Shown here: in pieces, positions 55,632 through 64,000 of the stretch
How positions within the stretch are numbered: position 1 is the first letter of the stretch
Layout of the letters: each line of letters begins with the position of its first letter
Origin: Emticicia sp. 21SJ11W-3
GTDB lineage: Bacteria; Bacteroidota; Bacteroidia; Cytophagales; Spirosomataceae
Direction of reading: 5' to 3'
DNA: 64,000 nucleotides
NCBI RefSeq assembly: GCF_024138715.1
Contig: NZ_CP092074.1
Coordinates: 62,001 to 126,000 of the forward strand
Notes under the pieces: model-generated
Seen by the model: the letters and a program-made list of their open reading frames with translations, nothing else
Told to the model about the DNA's origin: nothing
The model's database searches: none
Program-made: the position numbers and the translations under genes

Positions 55632-57941
55632 CTATATATTTAGCCAATAGGTCATTTTTAAAATCAGCGCGCGGTTTTTAGGAGCCCATGCATTTACGTA
55701 GTACCTGCTAATGTTTTCAGCAAAGTAATTATCAGTATAAACCAGAAATACATCACTCACAGGCCTGAATCTCCATTGCAAACGCGAGTTTATATTGATG
55801 TTGTTGGTTTGCGTGTTATACTGAAAGAACGTGCTGAAAAACAGGCTTTTTGATATTGCCAGTTCGGCCCTGGGCCCCAGCAACCAATATTTTACGCTGT
55901 TGTATGGTTTTGGCAGGCGAATGTCAGTAAAGTTGCAGGCTACAGTTAATATGCCGTACGGCTGGAATCTATACGCAATGCTGCTTTCCCAGATTGTAGC
56001 ATTACCATTAAAATACTTGCCCTTACTGAAGTCAAAAGTACCATTTAAGGTATATCGCTGGCTACTGGTGTAGCCCATATTGAAAAACCTGGAGCTATAA
56101 TTACCAACGGGCAACTCTACAACATTCCTGAAAGCATCCGGATTCGGATTATCAGAGGCATTAGTTGGGTCAAAAGTTTCAAACAAGTGAGTAAATTGCC
56201 AGCTGTAGGCTATATAGGCTTCATCTCCTGCAGGGCTGTTAGCAAAAACAAACAGGTTAGACTCACTGTCGAGCAACTTTCCTTTCAAATCAAAAACATC
56301 AGAACCTTCAGACCCTACCCCATAGGCATTTATATATCTGGATATATTCTTCGACTTCGGGTTTAATATTACAGTAACCGGACGAAACAACTGCCATATA
56401 CCCGTGCGAGGCACAAAGCCTACGTCTGCACGGTAGTTTTTACCTATCCGCTGTACACCAAAATTCAAGTCTATATTGGGGTGATGATACCCCATAAAAT
56501 GTGCTGCGCTGGCAGCATCTTTGTTTTCATTGGGCGAGAACGACTGATGATAGTAGGATTCAGCTTCAAAACGGCTGTCTTTAGAGTAGTAGTTAAATTC
56601 AAGGCCACCAACCCGGTTATATTTTCTGTAACTACCTGTTTGTTCTTCGTTTAAATTACCAAATACATTTTCTTTATCTGTAAAAATAGCACCAATGGTT
56701 GAGCGGTCCAGAATCTTTCTTTGCACTGTGGCCACAGAATAATTGGCAGCAGGCAGGTATTTATTGTTACCGAAGCTCACGCGTTTGGTCTGCATATTCA
56801 TGAGGCCTATGCGCCATTTATCGTTTAACTTGCCACTCAGGCGTGCACCGGCCAGGATAGGCACCTGCTGATTGAGCCCCGTATTTGGGTTACGGGTAAT
56901 GCCTATACGGCGAGAGAAGAACGGTCGGGTATCGGGGAAACCGAAACTGCCGAACAGGTCGTTGTTTTCCAGAAAGAACTGGCGCCGCTCGGGGAAGAAT
57001 AACTCAAAGCGGCTCAGGTTTGTTACCTGTTTATCCACCTCAACCTGTGAGAAATCCGGGTTTATTGTTAGGTCCAGGTTAAGCGATGGCGTAACAGCCA
57101 CTTTGGCATCCATACCTATTCCTTTTGGGTAGCCGGTAGTTGTTCCGATAGGGCTCAGGTCTTCTTCATTTCGGGGGAAGTCTTTCTCAGCAGCCAGTGA
57201 AACGTACGGAATCACAGATACATTGGCACCCGGCTTGGGCGGTTTTTCATCCCAGACCATCAGACCTGTAAAGGCCAGGTTACTTGGTGCAAAATTACGT
57301 GGAACGGGCCTCCAGCTAGACTGTTCGTTTGTTTTTAATACAGTTCTGGTAAAGTTTACGCGCCAGCTGTTTTCTCCATCGGCCACTTTATAACGTATTG
57401 TCTTGAAAGGAATGGCCATTTCAACCACCCAATAGTCATCGAAGTTTTTAACGTGCGAATACCACTTATTATCCCAGAAATTAGAGATTTCTTCTCCGTT
57501 AAAAACCAGTCCTTCACGCTGCACCCCATAAGGGTTGGTAACAAACTGAAAAGCATTAAGGCGATCTTTAAAAGTATCCAGGTTCACGGCAAATACATCG
57601 CTGGTACCGGGCTCAAAATCTCTTTTGAGCGATGCAATGGTGTAGGTATTACGTGGTTGGTAGCAAACGGCACCCACATACAAGAAGTTATCATCAAAAG
57701 ATACGCGTACTTCCGTTTGTAATTGGGCAAAAGAAGTATCGTAGGGGCGTTTCAGGAAAAAATTCCCGGCCACGTCGGCGGTTTTCCAAATCTCTTCATC
57801 TAAATGCCCGTCAAGTTTAATCGGGGCAACAGATTTTTTAATATGGATAACGTATTTCTCGTCGTTTGAGGTTTTGTTTTCTTGTGCAATCAGGTTCAAA
57901 GCGCATAAAAATATTCCTACGGCTAAGTAAAGTTTTTTCAT
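55632..57941 (-). CDS. DUF5916 outer-membrane protein with CBM9-like domain
   Basis: 769 aa. A signal peptide (MKKLYLAVGIFLCALNLIAQ) is followed by a CBM9-like beta-sandwich at about residues 35-230 (IKLDGHLDEEIWKTADVAGNF, EVRVSFDDNFLYVGAVCYQP, VEMAIPFKTIRY), then the DUF5916 region, which looks like a beta-barrel (SQVEVDKQVTNLSRFELFFPERRQFFLENNDLF is the conserved link). Function in the family is unknown; sugar or polymer binding is suggested by the first domain only. Own -7 element upstream. Confidence 0.9.
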   Translation of the reverse strand: MKKLYLAVGIFLCALNLIAQENKTSNDEKYVIHIKKSVAPIKLDGHLDEEIWKTADVAGNFFLKRPYDTSFAQLQTEVRVSFDDNFLYVGAVCYQPRNTYTIASLKRDFEPGTSDVFAVNLDTFKDRLNAFQFVTNPYGVQREGLVFNGEEISNFWDNKWYSHVKNFDDYWVVEMAIPFKTIRYKVADGENSWRVNFTRTVLKTNEQSSWRPVPRNFAPSNLAFTGLMVWDEKPPKPGANVSVIPYVSLAAEKDFPRNEEDLSPIGTTTGYPKGIGMDAKVAVTPSLNLDLTINPDFSQVEVDKQVTNLSRFELFFPERRQFFLENNDLFGSFGFPDTRPFFSRRIGITRNPNTGLNQQVPILAGARLSGKLNDKWRIGLMNMQTKRVSFGNNKYLPAANYSVATVQRKILDRSTIGAIFTDKENVFGNLNEEQTGSYRKYNRVGGLEFNYYSKDSRFEAESYYHQSFSPNENKDAASAAHFMGYHHPNIDLNFGVQRIGKNYRADVGFVPRTGIWQLFRPVTVILNPKSKNISRYINAYGVGSEGSDVFDLKGKLLDSESNLFVFANSPAGDEAYIAYSWQFTHLFETFDPTNASDNPNPDAFRNVVELPVGNYSSRFFNMGYTSSQRYTLNGTFDFSKGKYFNGNATIWESSIAYRFQPYGILTVACNFTDIRLPKPYNSVKYWLLGPRAELAISKSLFFSTFFQYNTQTNNININSRLQWRFRPVSDVFLVYTDNYFAENISRYYVNAWAPKNRALILKMTYWLNI

Positions 57942-57972
57942 AAAAGTGTATAATACGGATAGTACTTTAATG

Positions 57973-57980
57973 CAAAGATA
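57973..57980 (-). promoter_or_regulatory. -7 element of the DUF5916 gene
   Basis: The minus strand reads TATCTTTG, an exact TAnnTTTG match, 31 bp before the start codon. Confidence 0.6.
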
Positions 57981-58009
57981 CTATGTAAACAGATATAATT
58001 TCATGTTTA

Positions 58010-58963
58010 TCATGAAACCACATTTACTGGCTGCCCCTTCTGATAGGCCGCAATATTGTTTGCTATACCATTTAAAAGCGCCTTGCGGGCATCTACCCCG
58101 GCCCATGCAATATGTGGCGTTATGATGCAATTCTGAGCTTTTAGAAGTGGGTTATCATGTGCCGGTGGTTCTGTAGAAAGTACATCAAGCCCGGCACCGG
58201 CAATTTGGCCTGCGTTTAGTGCATGGGCCAGATCGGGTTCATTAATTAAACCCCCGCGGGAAGTATTAATTAAAACTGCGTTTGGCTTCATAAGACCTAT
58301 AGAAGCCTGATTGATGAATCCCTGGTTTGCGGTTGTAAGAGGGCAATGCAAAGTAAGGAAGTCGCTCTCTTTCAGAATTTTTTCTACCTCGCATAGTTCT
58401 ACGCCTTCCATCCCGCCTTTGGTAAGGTCTCTTTTATTAGCCAGTACTTTCATGCCAAAGCCCAGGGCAATGCCCGCTACTTTTTTGCCGATATCGCCAA
58501 AGCCCACAATACCCAGCGTTTTACCCTCCAGTTCAATTAAAGGCGAATGATAAAAACACCAGTCGGCAGATGATGGCCAGGTCTGGTCAATATTATTGGC
58601 ATGTTGCGCAACGCGGTTGGTAAAGCTTAATAATAATGCAAATGTGAGCTGGGCTACCGATGCAGAACTATAGCCACGCACATTGGTAACTATTATGCCT
58701 TGCTCTTTTGCCGCCGCCACATCTACAATATTATAACCGGTGGCTGTTACTCCAATGTATTTAAGATCAGGCAACTGGCTGATGGTATCTTTATCCAGCG
58801 GGCATTTGTTGGTCAGAATAACTTCTGCGTCTTTGGCACGTTCAATAATCTGTTCTTTAGGCGTGCGGTCATAGAGTGTTACCTCACCCAAATCATTCAG
58901 AACCGATAAATCAAGGTCGCCAAGGATGTCTATTGTATGGGCATCAAGATATACTATTTTCAT
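58010..58963 (-). CDS. D-2-hydroxyacid dehydrogenase
   Basis: 317 aa NAD-dependent enzyme. The NAD motif GIVGFGDIGKKVAG is at about residues 148-161; the catalytic Arg is in NTSRGGLINEPDL, Glu in DVLSTEPPAHDNPLL and His in IITPHIAWAG. Closest in look to glycerate/hydroxypyruvate reductases (HprA type), but the substrate cannot be fixed. It is 43 bp downstream of the SNF2 gene... in the direction of transcription SNF2 comes after it: the stop of this gene faces the DUF5916 promoter, and the SNF2 gene lies upstream on the same strand. Confidence 0.88.
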   Translation of the reverse strand: MKIVYLDAHTIDILGDLDLSVLNDLGEVTLYDRTPKEQIIERAKDAEVILTNKCPLDKDTISQLPDLKYIGVTATGYNIVDVAAAKEQGIIVTNVRGYSSASVAQLTFALLLSFTNRVAQHANNIDQTWPSSADWCFYHSPLIELEGKTLGIVGFGDIGKKVAGIALGFGMKVLANKRDLTKGGMEGVELCEVEKILKESDFLTLHCPLTTANQGFINQASIGLMKPNAVLINTSRGGLINEPDLAHALNAGQIAGAGLDVLSTEPPAHDNPLLKAQNCIITPHIAWAGVDARKALLNGIANNIAAYQKGQPVNVVS

Positions 58964-59006
58964 ACGTTTGTTCTTTTAAGGTTGAATGGTTTTGCACAGC
59001 CGGCCA

Positions 59007-61952
59007 CTATGCCAGTAAATTCATTATGTCTTCTTTTGATAGAGATTTCACAAAGGTTTCTTCGGTGGTAATCAGGTTATCGAACAGCTTCCTTTTGTTT
59101 TGCTGCAAAGCCAGAATTTTTTCTTCTACCGAGTTTCGTGTAATAAACTTATAGGTAAAAACGGTATTTTGCTGGCCTATTCTGTGCGCTCTGTCTACTG
59201 CCTGGGCCTCAATGGCCGGGTTCCACCAGGGGTCAAGCAGGAAAACGTATTCGGCTGCAGTAAGGTTAAGGCCTAGCCCCCCTGCTTTTAATGATATCAG
59301 GAATATCTTAATGTTCTTGTCATTCTGGAAGCGGTCTACCTGTTCCTGGCGGTTAACCGTAGAACCGTCCAGATAACAGTAAGGTATTTTGTTTTCTTCC
59401 AGATATCGCCTGAAAATAGCTAGGTGCTTCACAAACTGGCTGAACACCAACACCTTGTGGTTTTCGTCTACAATGGTTTCTAACCTTTGCAGTACTTCCT
59501 CATCTTTGCCAGAGCTGCCGTCATAATTCTCATCAATCATCACCGGATTATTAGCCAGCTGGCGTAGCTTGGTTAAGCCCTGCAAAACTACCATCTGCGA
59601 CTTCGCCAGCCCATCCTGCTCAATCTGTTCAAGAATAATGTTGCGATAGTAAGACTTGGCCTCTTCATAAGTTTTTTCCTGTTCTTCCGTCATGTCGCAA
59701 TAATGCACGCTTTCTACTTTGGGCGGAAGCTCCGTTGCCACCTGCGACTTATGCCTGCGCAACATAAAAGGTTTAATGAGACTATAAAGGTGCCTGGTCT
59801 GTTTTTCGTCCTGATGTTTTTCAATGGGAATCTGGTATTCATTCTTAAAGAAGTGCTGTGTACCCAACAAACCCGGATTAATGAAGGTCATCTGTGTCCA
59901 TAAATCCATTGTACTGTTCTCAAGCGGAGTACCCGTCAGTATCAGCCGGTTGGCACTATTCAATTGCATTACTGCTTTTGAGATGAACGATGTCGGATTT
60001 TTAATAGACTGCGACTCATCCAATATCACATAATGAAAACGGTAATCTTTAAGTAAATCAATATCCAGCCTTACAATGCCGTAAGATGTCAGAATCAAAT
60101 CATAATTATCAAACTGCCGGGTGTTTTTCTCGCGGTACGTACCGGTGTAAACAAATGCCTTCAGGTCTGGTGTAAATTTCTCTATTTCTTTCAGCCAGTT
60201 ATAAACCAATGACGTAGGCATTATCAACAGGGTAGGATGTTGCGCCAGCCCCATTTCTTTCTGCGACTGCAAAAATGCCAGCGTCTGAATGGTTTTACCC
60301 AAGCCCATGTCGTCGGCCAGGCAACCTCCAAACTTGTATTCCGATAAAAACCGCAGCCAATCGTATCCGGCTTTCTGATAGGGCCGCAAGGTTGCTAACA
60401 GCCTTTGTGGGGTATCATACTGACTGATTTTCTCAAAATCGCGGAGTCTTTCCAGTTTTCTGGTAATAACCGAATGCGCCAGTCCTTCGTCGGTAAGGTC
60501 TTGCACCAGCACCAGGTGGTGTTTTTTCAGAATTACTTCATCTTCATCGTTTCGCTCTACAAAGCTGAACAGCTCTGAATAGCGGGTGAACCATTCTTCC
60601 GGAATCACGGCTATCTGCCCATTGGGCAAAACAAACTCGCGTTTATTGGCCATAATCAGGTTGCGCAGTTTCAGGAACGGAATCTCAAACTCACCGAATC
60701 GCACTTTTGCCTGAATATCAAACCAGTCGTTTTTCTCTTCAATGTTTATTTCAATGGCCGAGTACCCCAGAAAATACTGTTTCTGGCTCAGGCTGTTTAT
60801 ATCTTGTTTTACCTCAAAATTGTTTTCTTTAAGTAGTTGTGCATTTTTTTGTAACCAGGAAAAAGCCTGAGGTTTCAGGAACGACATCCGTCCCTGTCGT
60901 AAATCAAGCCCCCATTCTTTCAACTGGTTTATTTGCTTGCGCTCATAGGCCAGGTCGCGCTTTACCTTATGGAAAATCCAGTCGTTGCCGTTTTTTTCTA
61001 CGTTTACGTAGGCTTCGGCCGAGAAACTGTCGAAACGAAAAGTATAGCTGCCATATTGAAATGCCAGGTCAAAAACTATTTTGCTTTCTTTTTCATCTTT
61101 TTCGTCTTCGTCCTGTTCAAATAATGAGGCCAAAACTTTCTGACTACTGGCTACTACCTCACTTATTGTCAGCAAAGGTTTAGATGTATGCTTCTCAAAT
61201 CGTATTTCAAAACCCTGTGCAAAAACATCGAACTGCGCTATGAGCGGGGCTATGAATTTTTGATAATAGGTCTCCTCAATGTTACGCGGTATAATGATAT
61301 GATTTTTGTTCAGGAACGGCCGTAGTTTTTTGCCGTCAACCTGTTTTTCAAAATGGTATAGTTTATCATCAATGAGCAGCCAGGCGGGTTCTTCACACAA
61401 AATGCTGGCATTCTTAAACTGAAACTGTACCCGTTCGCCCTGGTGTTTGATGGTCGGGAAATAATGGGTGTTTTCTTCATTACGTACAAAATTAAAGAAT
61501 ACCCGTGCACCTTCAGGTATGATTCTTACCTCTCTCCAGGTTGGGTCGCCGTCGGTACCCATTATAAAAACCTGCTTGGACATCAGCTTTTCTAAAATCT
61601 GAGCCCGGTGTTTTTCCATATAGCTATGAATGGTTTCCTGCAATAGTTTATCTCCTTTTTCGGTGTCGTAAACTTTCAGGAAAAAATCAAGCGGACTTAT
61701 TTTTCGGGTACTGAATTTCTTTAAAATAGCTTCCTGCTGTATGGCATCTATCAGTTTCACGAGTTCAAAATCGGTAGAATCGAGCCGCTCTGCAAATTCT
61801 TTGATGTTCTTAGACGAAACGTTCTGGTTTTGAAGTGTAAGCTCTCCTTTGCTATTGAGCTGAATAATGAAAGATTCAAACAAAAAGCCCAGATACTCAT
61901 GTTCAAATAATGAATATACGATTTGAAAAGGTTGTAAAGTTGATACTTTCAT
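59007..61952 (-). CDS. SNF2-family helicase
   Basis: 981 aa. The C-terminal half is a complete Swi2/Snf2 ATPase: Walker A DDMGLGKTIQTLAF, Walker B-type ILDESQSIKNP, RLILTGTPLENS, and helicase C-terminal part DPWWNPAIEAQAVDRAHRIGQ. The N-terminal half (about 460 residues, with helix-rich and beta segments) is the region specific to bacterial SNF2 proteins of Bacteroidota. RapA-like remodelling of RNA polymerase or DNA-protein complexes is possible but unproven. The longer frame starts at 62033; I prefer the ATG at 61952 (MKVSTLQPFQIVYSLFEHEY), since a -7-like CATTTTTG at 62045 would leave only a few bases of leader for the former. Confidence 0.9.
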   Translation of the reverse strand: MKVSTLQPFQIVYSLFEHEYLGFLFESFIIQLNSKGELTLQNQNVSSKNIKEFAERLDSTDFELVKLIDAIQQEAILKKFSTRKISPLDFFLKVYDTEKGDKLLQETIHSYMEKHRAQILEKLMSKQVFIMGTDGDPTWREVRIIPEGARVFFNFVRNEENTHYFPTIKHQGERVQFQFKNASILCEEPAWLLIDDKLYHFEKQVDGKKLRPFLNKNHIIIPRNIEETYYQKFIAPLIAQFDVFAQGFEIRFEKHTSKPLLTISEVVASSQKVLASLFEQDEDEKDEKESKIVFDLAFQYGSYTFRFDSFSAEAYVNVEKNGNDWIFHKVKRDLAYERKQINQLKEWGLDLRQGRMSFLKPQAFSWLQKNAQLLKENNFEVKQDINSLSQKQYFLGYSAIEINIEEKNDWFDIQAKVRFGEFEIPFLKLRNLIMANKREFVLPNGQIAVIPEEWFTRYSELFSFVERNDEDEVILKKHHLVLVQDLTDEGLAHSVITRKLERLRDFEKISQYDTPQRLLATLRPYQKAGYDWLRFLSEYKFGGCLADDMGLGKTIQTLAFLQSQKEMGLAQHPTLLIMPTSLVYNWLKEIEKFTPDLKAFVYTGTYREKNTRQFDNYDLILTSYGIVRLDIDLLKDYRFHYVILDESQSIKNPTSFISKAVMQLNSANRLILTGTPLENSTMDLWTQMTFINPGLLGTQHFFKNEYQIPIEKHQDEKQTRHLYSLIKPFMLRRHKSQVATELPPKVESVHYCDMTEEQEKTYEEAKSYYRNIILEQIEQDGLAKSQMVVLQGLTKLRQLANNPVMIDENYDGSSGKDEEVLQRLETIVDENHKVLVFSQFVKHLAIFRRYLEENKIPYCYLDGSTVNRQEQVDRFQNDKNIKIFLISLKAGGLGLNLTAAEYVFLLDPWWNPAIEAQAVDRAHRIGQQNTVFTYKFITRNSVEEKILALQQNKRKLFDNLITTEETFVKSLSKEDIMNLLA

Positions 61953-62156
61953 GTTTACAAAATAGGAAGCCCTGCCGCTTGGGTGTTTAGGAGAAACTTT
62001 TCTTATCTGTGTCATGGCGTGGACTTTGTTCATTCAACAAACTACAAAAATGACCATAGATTAGGTGATTTGCAAGGAAGCAGTAGAATAAAAAAAATGT
62101 AGCAACATGAAGAATCATGCTGCTACTGGTAAAGGGAAGAAAGATGAGGTTATGCC

Positions 62157-63500
62157 TTAAATACCGGTGTAATTAAACGGAGTAATACGGCGTAATTCGT
62201 ACTTTACTTTTTCGCCCACATCTAGTGTGTCTATAAACTCCTTTATTTTCTTTTCAGTGATTTTCTCATTGGTACGGGTCAGCGACTTAAGCGCTTCGTA
62301 AGGTTTCGGGAAACCCTCTCTTCTTAAGATGGTCTGTATACCTTCAGCCACTACTGCCCAGTTTTCTTCCAGGTCCTGGTCTATGGCGTCTCGGTTAAGT
62401 TCCAGTTTGTCCAGTCCTTTCAGTATCGATTTCAAGGCAATTACCGTATGTGCCACAGGTACACCCAGGTTTCTTAGCACTGTTGAGTCTGTCAGGTCTC
62501 TTTGCAGGCGAGAAACAGGCAATTTGGCTGCAAAGTGTTCAAAAACGGCATTGGCAATACCCAGATTCCCCTCGGCGTTTTCAAAGTCAATAGGGTTAAC
62601 TTTATGTGGCATGGCCGAAGAACCAATTTCGCCGGCTTTAATTTTCTGCTTGAAGTAGTTCATAGACACGTATGTCCAGATATCGCGCGAGAAGTCTATC
62701 AGTATATTGTTGATACGCTTAATGTTGTCGCTCATTGCGGCCAGCATATCATAGTGTTCTATCTGGGTGGTTTTCTGGCTGCGGCTCAGCCCGAGCTGAT
62801 TGTTTACAAACGTGTTGCCAAATGCTACCCAGTCTGTTTGCGGATAAGCCACAAAATGGGCGTTAAAGTTGCCGGTAGCACCACCAAACTTGGCAGCGTA
62901 AGGTATGGTTTTCAATAAATCAAGCTGTTTTTCAAGGCGTTCACAAAAAACCAGAATTTCTTTACCCAGTTTGGTTGGCGATGCCGGTTGGCCGTGCGTA
63001 TGCGCCAGCAGAGGTATATCTTTCCACTGTTCGGCCAGAAAATGTAGTTTTTCCAGCACCTGAGCAAAAATCGGTAGAATGTTATTATCAACGGCCTCTT
63101 TAAGTGAAAGCGGGATAGCCGTATTGTTAATATCCTGCGAGGTAAGCCCGAAATGAATAAATTCAGAGTACTGGCTGACACCGAGTTTCTCAAAAGCATC
63201 TTTTATAAAGTACTCAACCGCTTTTACGTCGTGGTTTGTAGTCTTTTCTATTTCTTTAATTGTAAGAGCATCTTCTTCCGTAAAGTTTAGGTAAATAGCT
63301 CTTAAGTCTTTGAAGAGCGATTTATCAAAAGTAGAAAGTTGCGGAAGGGGTAATTCAACCAATGCTATAAAATACTCTATTTCAACACGAACACGGTAGT
63401 AAATCAGGCCGAATTCTGAAAAATACTTCGCTAGGTCCTCCACTTGTTTACGGTAACGACCGTCGACAGGAGAAATAGCAGAAAGAGAACTTAAAATCAT
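62157..63500 (-). CDS. purB: Adenylosuccinate lyase
   Basis: 447 aa, acting twice in purine synthesis (SAICAR and adenylosuccinate cleavage). The fumarase-superfamily signature is GSSAMPHKVNPIDFENAEGN, with the catalytic Ser loop; other blocks are TTNHDVKAVEYFI, HFGLTSQDINNTAIP and HTHGQPASPTKLG. It resembles the E. coli type (longer form with SPVDGRYRKQVEDLAKYFSE at the N-terminus). Single gene with its own -7 element. Confidence 0.96.
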   Translation of the reverse strand: MILSSLSAISPVDGRYRKQVEDLAKYFSEFGLIYYRVRVEIEYFIALVELPLPQLSTFDKSLFKDLRAIYLNFTEEDALTIKEIEKTTNHDVKAVEYFIKDAFEKLGVSQYSEFIHFGLTSQDINNTAIPLSLKEAVDNNILPIFAQVLEKLHFLAEQWKDIPLLAHTHGQPASPTKLGKEILVFCERLEKQLDLLKTIPYAAKFGGATGNFNAHFVAYPQTDWVAFGNTFVNNQLGLSRSQKTTQIEHYDMLAAMSDNIKRINNILIDFSRDIWTYVSMNYFKQKIKAGEIGSSAMPHKVNPIDFENAEGNLGIANAVFEHFAAKLPVSRLQRDLTDSTVLRNLGVPVAHTVIALKSILKGLDKLELNRDAIDQDLEENWAVVAEGIQTILRREGFPKPYEALKSLTRTNEKITEKKIKEFIDTLDVGEKVKYELRRITPFNYTGI

Positions 63501-63613
63501 AAATATGTTATTTAAAATGTAGCCAATCTTCTATGGCAGAGATAATTAAAGGTTAAGATTGCTACAAGTAAAGTGGTGCATTACCAATTGAGGGTCTTTT
63601 GCTTAATTACCTA

Positions 63614-63621
63614 CAAATTTA
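63614..63621 (-). promoter_or_regulatory. -7 element of purB
   Basis: The minus strand reads TAAATTTG, an exact match, with a leader of about 105 nt. Confidence 0.45.
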
Positions 63622-63707
63622 ATGTTTTAATGGTAACGGAATCATGGTTCTATCAAAAAAAAAATTAAATTGCTCCACTTTTCAACCTATTCAACAAAAC
63701 CTGATCA

Positions 63708-64000
63708 ATGCAAACCTCTAATTTTATAGGAGAACTCGTCGGTACGCTTGTACTGATTCTACTTGGTAACGGCGTGGTAGCCAATGTATTATTAAAAGGC
63801 TCAAAAGGTGAAAATGCCGGCTGGATATCTATTACAGCAGGCTGGGCATTTGGCGTAATGACGGGTATCTTTGTGGCCCAGAAGTTCGGCAGTTCTGCCG
63901 CACACCTGAACCCCGCAGTTACTGTAGCCATGGCAGTAAAAACCGGCGACTGGTCTAATGTGGTGCCATTTATAACCGCCCAGGTTATTGGTGCTTTTTT
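63708..64000 (+). CDS. Aquaporin/glycerol-facilitator family protein, 5' part
   Basis: 97 complete codons, cut by the window end. ATG at 63708 gives MQTSNFIGELVGTLVLILLG, a first membrane helix with the MIP-family ELxGT motif, then GWAFGVMTGIFVAQKFG and the first pore motif in AAHLNPAVTVAMAVKTGDW. The NPA box makes the family certain. The spacing GVVANVLL...KGENAGWISI resembles GlpF-type glycerol channels more than water-specific AqpZ; glpK or other partners would lie beyond the window. Confidence 0.92.
   Translation, partial: MQTSNFIGELVGTLVLILLGNGVVANVLLKGSKGENAGWISITAGWAFGVMTGIFVAQKFGSSAAHLNPAVTVAMAVKTGDWSNVVPFITAQVIGAF

Noticed and set aside
63665-63931. Open frame on the minus strand at the right end
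   Set aside because: Shadow of the aquaporin-family gene on the plus strand, which has the NPA motif.

Overview
The window looks like a chromosomal segment of a Bacteroidota bacterium, most likely a member of the Cytophagales. The signs are the 16S/23S genes, repeated promoters with a TAnnTTTG -7 element and a TTG/TTTG -33 element 19-21 bp upstream, little or no Shine-Dalgarno sequence before genes, many SPII lipoproteins, a TonB-dependent receptor, DUF5916 and DUF3467 proteins, and a metal-type KdsA. The order-level placement is inferred from family content and rRNA; no search was run.

Layout. 0-5.4 kb: L-2-hydroxyglutarate oxidase, then a run of exported proteins (small lipoprotein, inhibitory-type serpin, LVIVD propeller lipoprotein, outer-membrane protein). 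5.4-13.8 kb: housekeeping genes, namely DUF3467, kdsA, the acpP-fabF-rnc operon, proB, two unknown proteins, a VTT/DedA-like membrane protein, tpiA and a GNAT enzyme. 13.9-16.4 kb: a probable alkylation-damage cluster with a 2OG-Fe(II) oxygenase, a stand-alone Ada metal-binding domain and a separate AraC-MGMT protein, i.e. an Ada protein in two pieces. 16.4-25.8 kb: lactonase, TonB receptor, comEC, two esterases and an M3 peptidase. 25.9-34.1 kb: hemA, thioredoxin-like lipoprotein, idi, VOC protein, cyclophilin, RmlD-like reductase, nadD, Gfo/Idh/MocA oxidoreductase and a GntR regulator. 34.2-34.4 kb: a candidate small RNA with its own promoter and terminator. 34.6-46.4 kb: mraY standing alone, hydrolase, a MarR-controlled EmrA-EmrB-TolC efflux operon with well-defined operators, pruA, cysS and a CobW-type metallochaperone.

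46.7-54.8 kb: an rRNA operon. Four tandem promoters precede 16S-tRNA-Ile-tRNA-Ala-23S. These are followed by an unusual array of three 5S-like units: the first is a normal 111 nt, the second is 139 nt because of two complementary 14-nt inserts, and the third carries the same inserts but has lost its 3' end. An IS1182-type element sits in the terminator-bearing spacer between units two and three, and the third unit runs into a 61-bp tandem repeat. 55-64 kb: an Arg/Tyr-rich exported protein, DUF5916 protein, D-2-hydroxyacid dehydrogenase, SNF2 helicase, purB and the start of an aquaporin-family gene cut by the window end.

No CRISPR array, prophage, plasmid origin or classical defence island is visible. 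The points most worth a second look are the 5S array with its helix insertion, the candidate sRNA at 34.2-34.3 kb, the two-piece Ada cluster, and the serpin locus.
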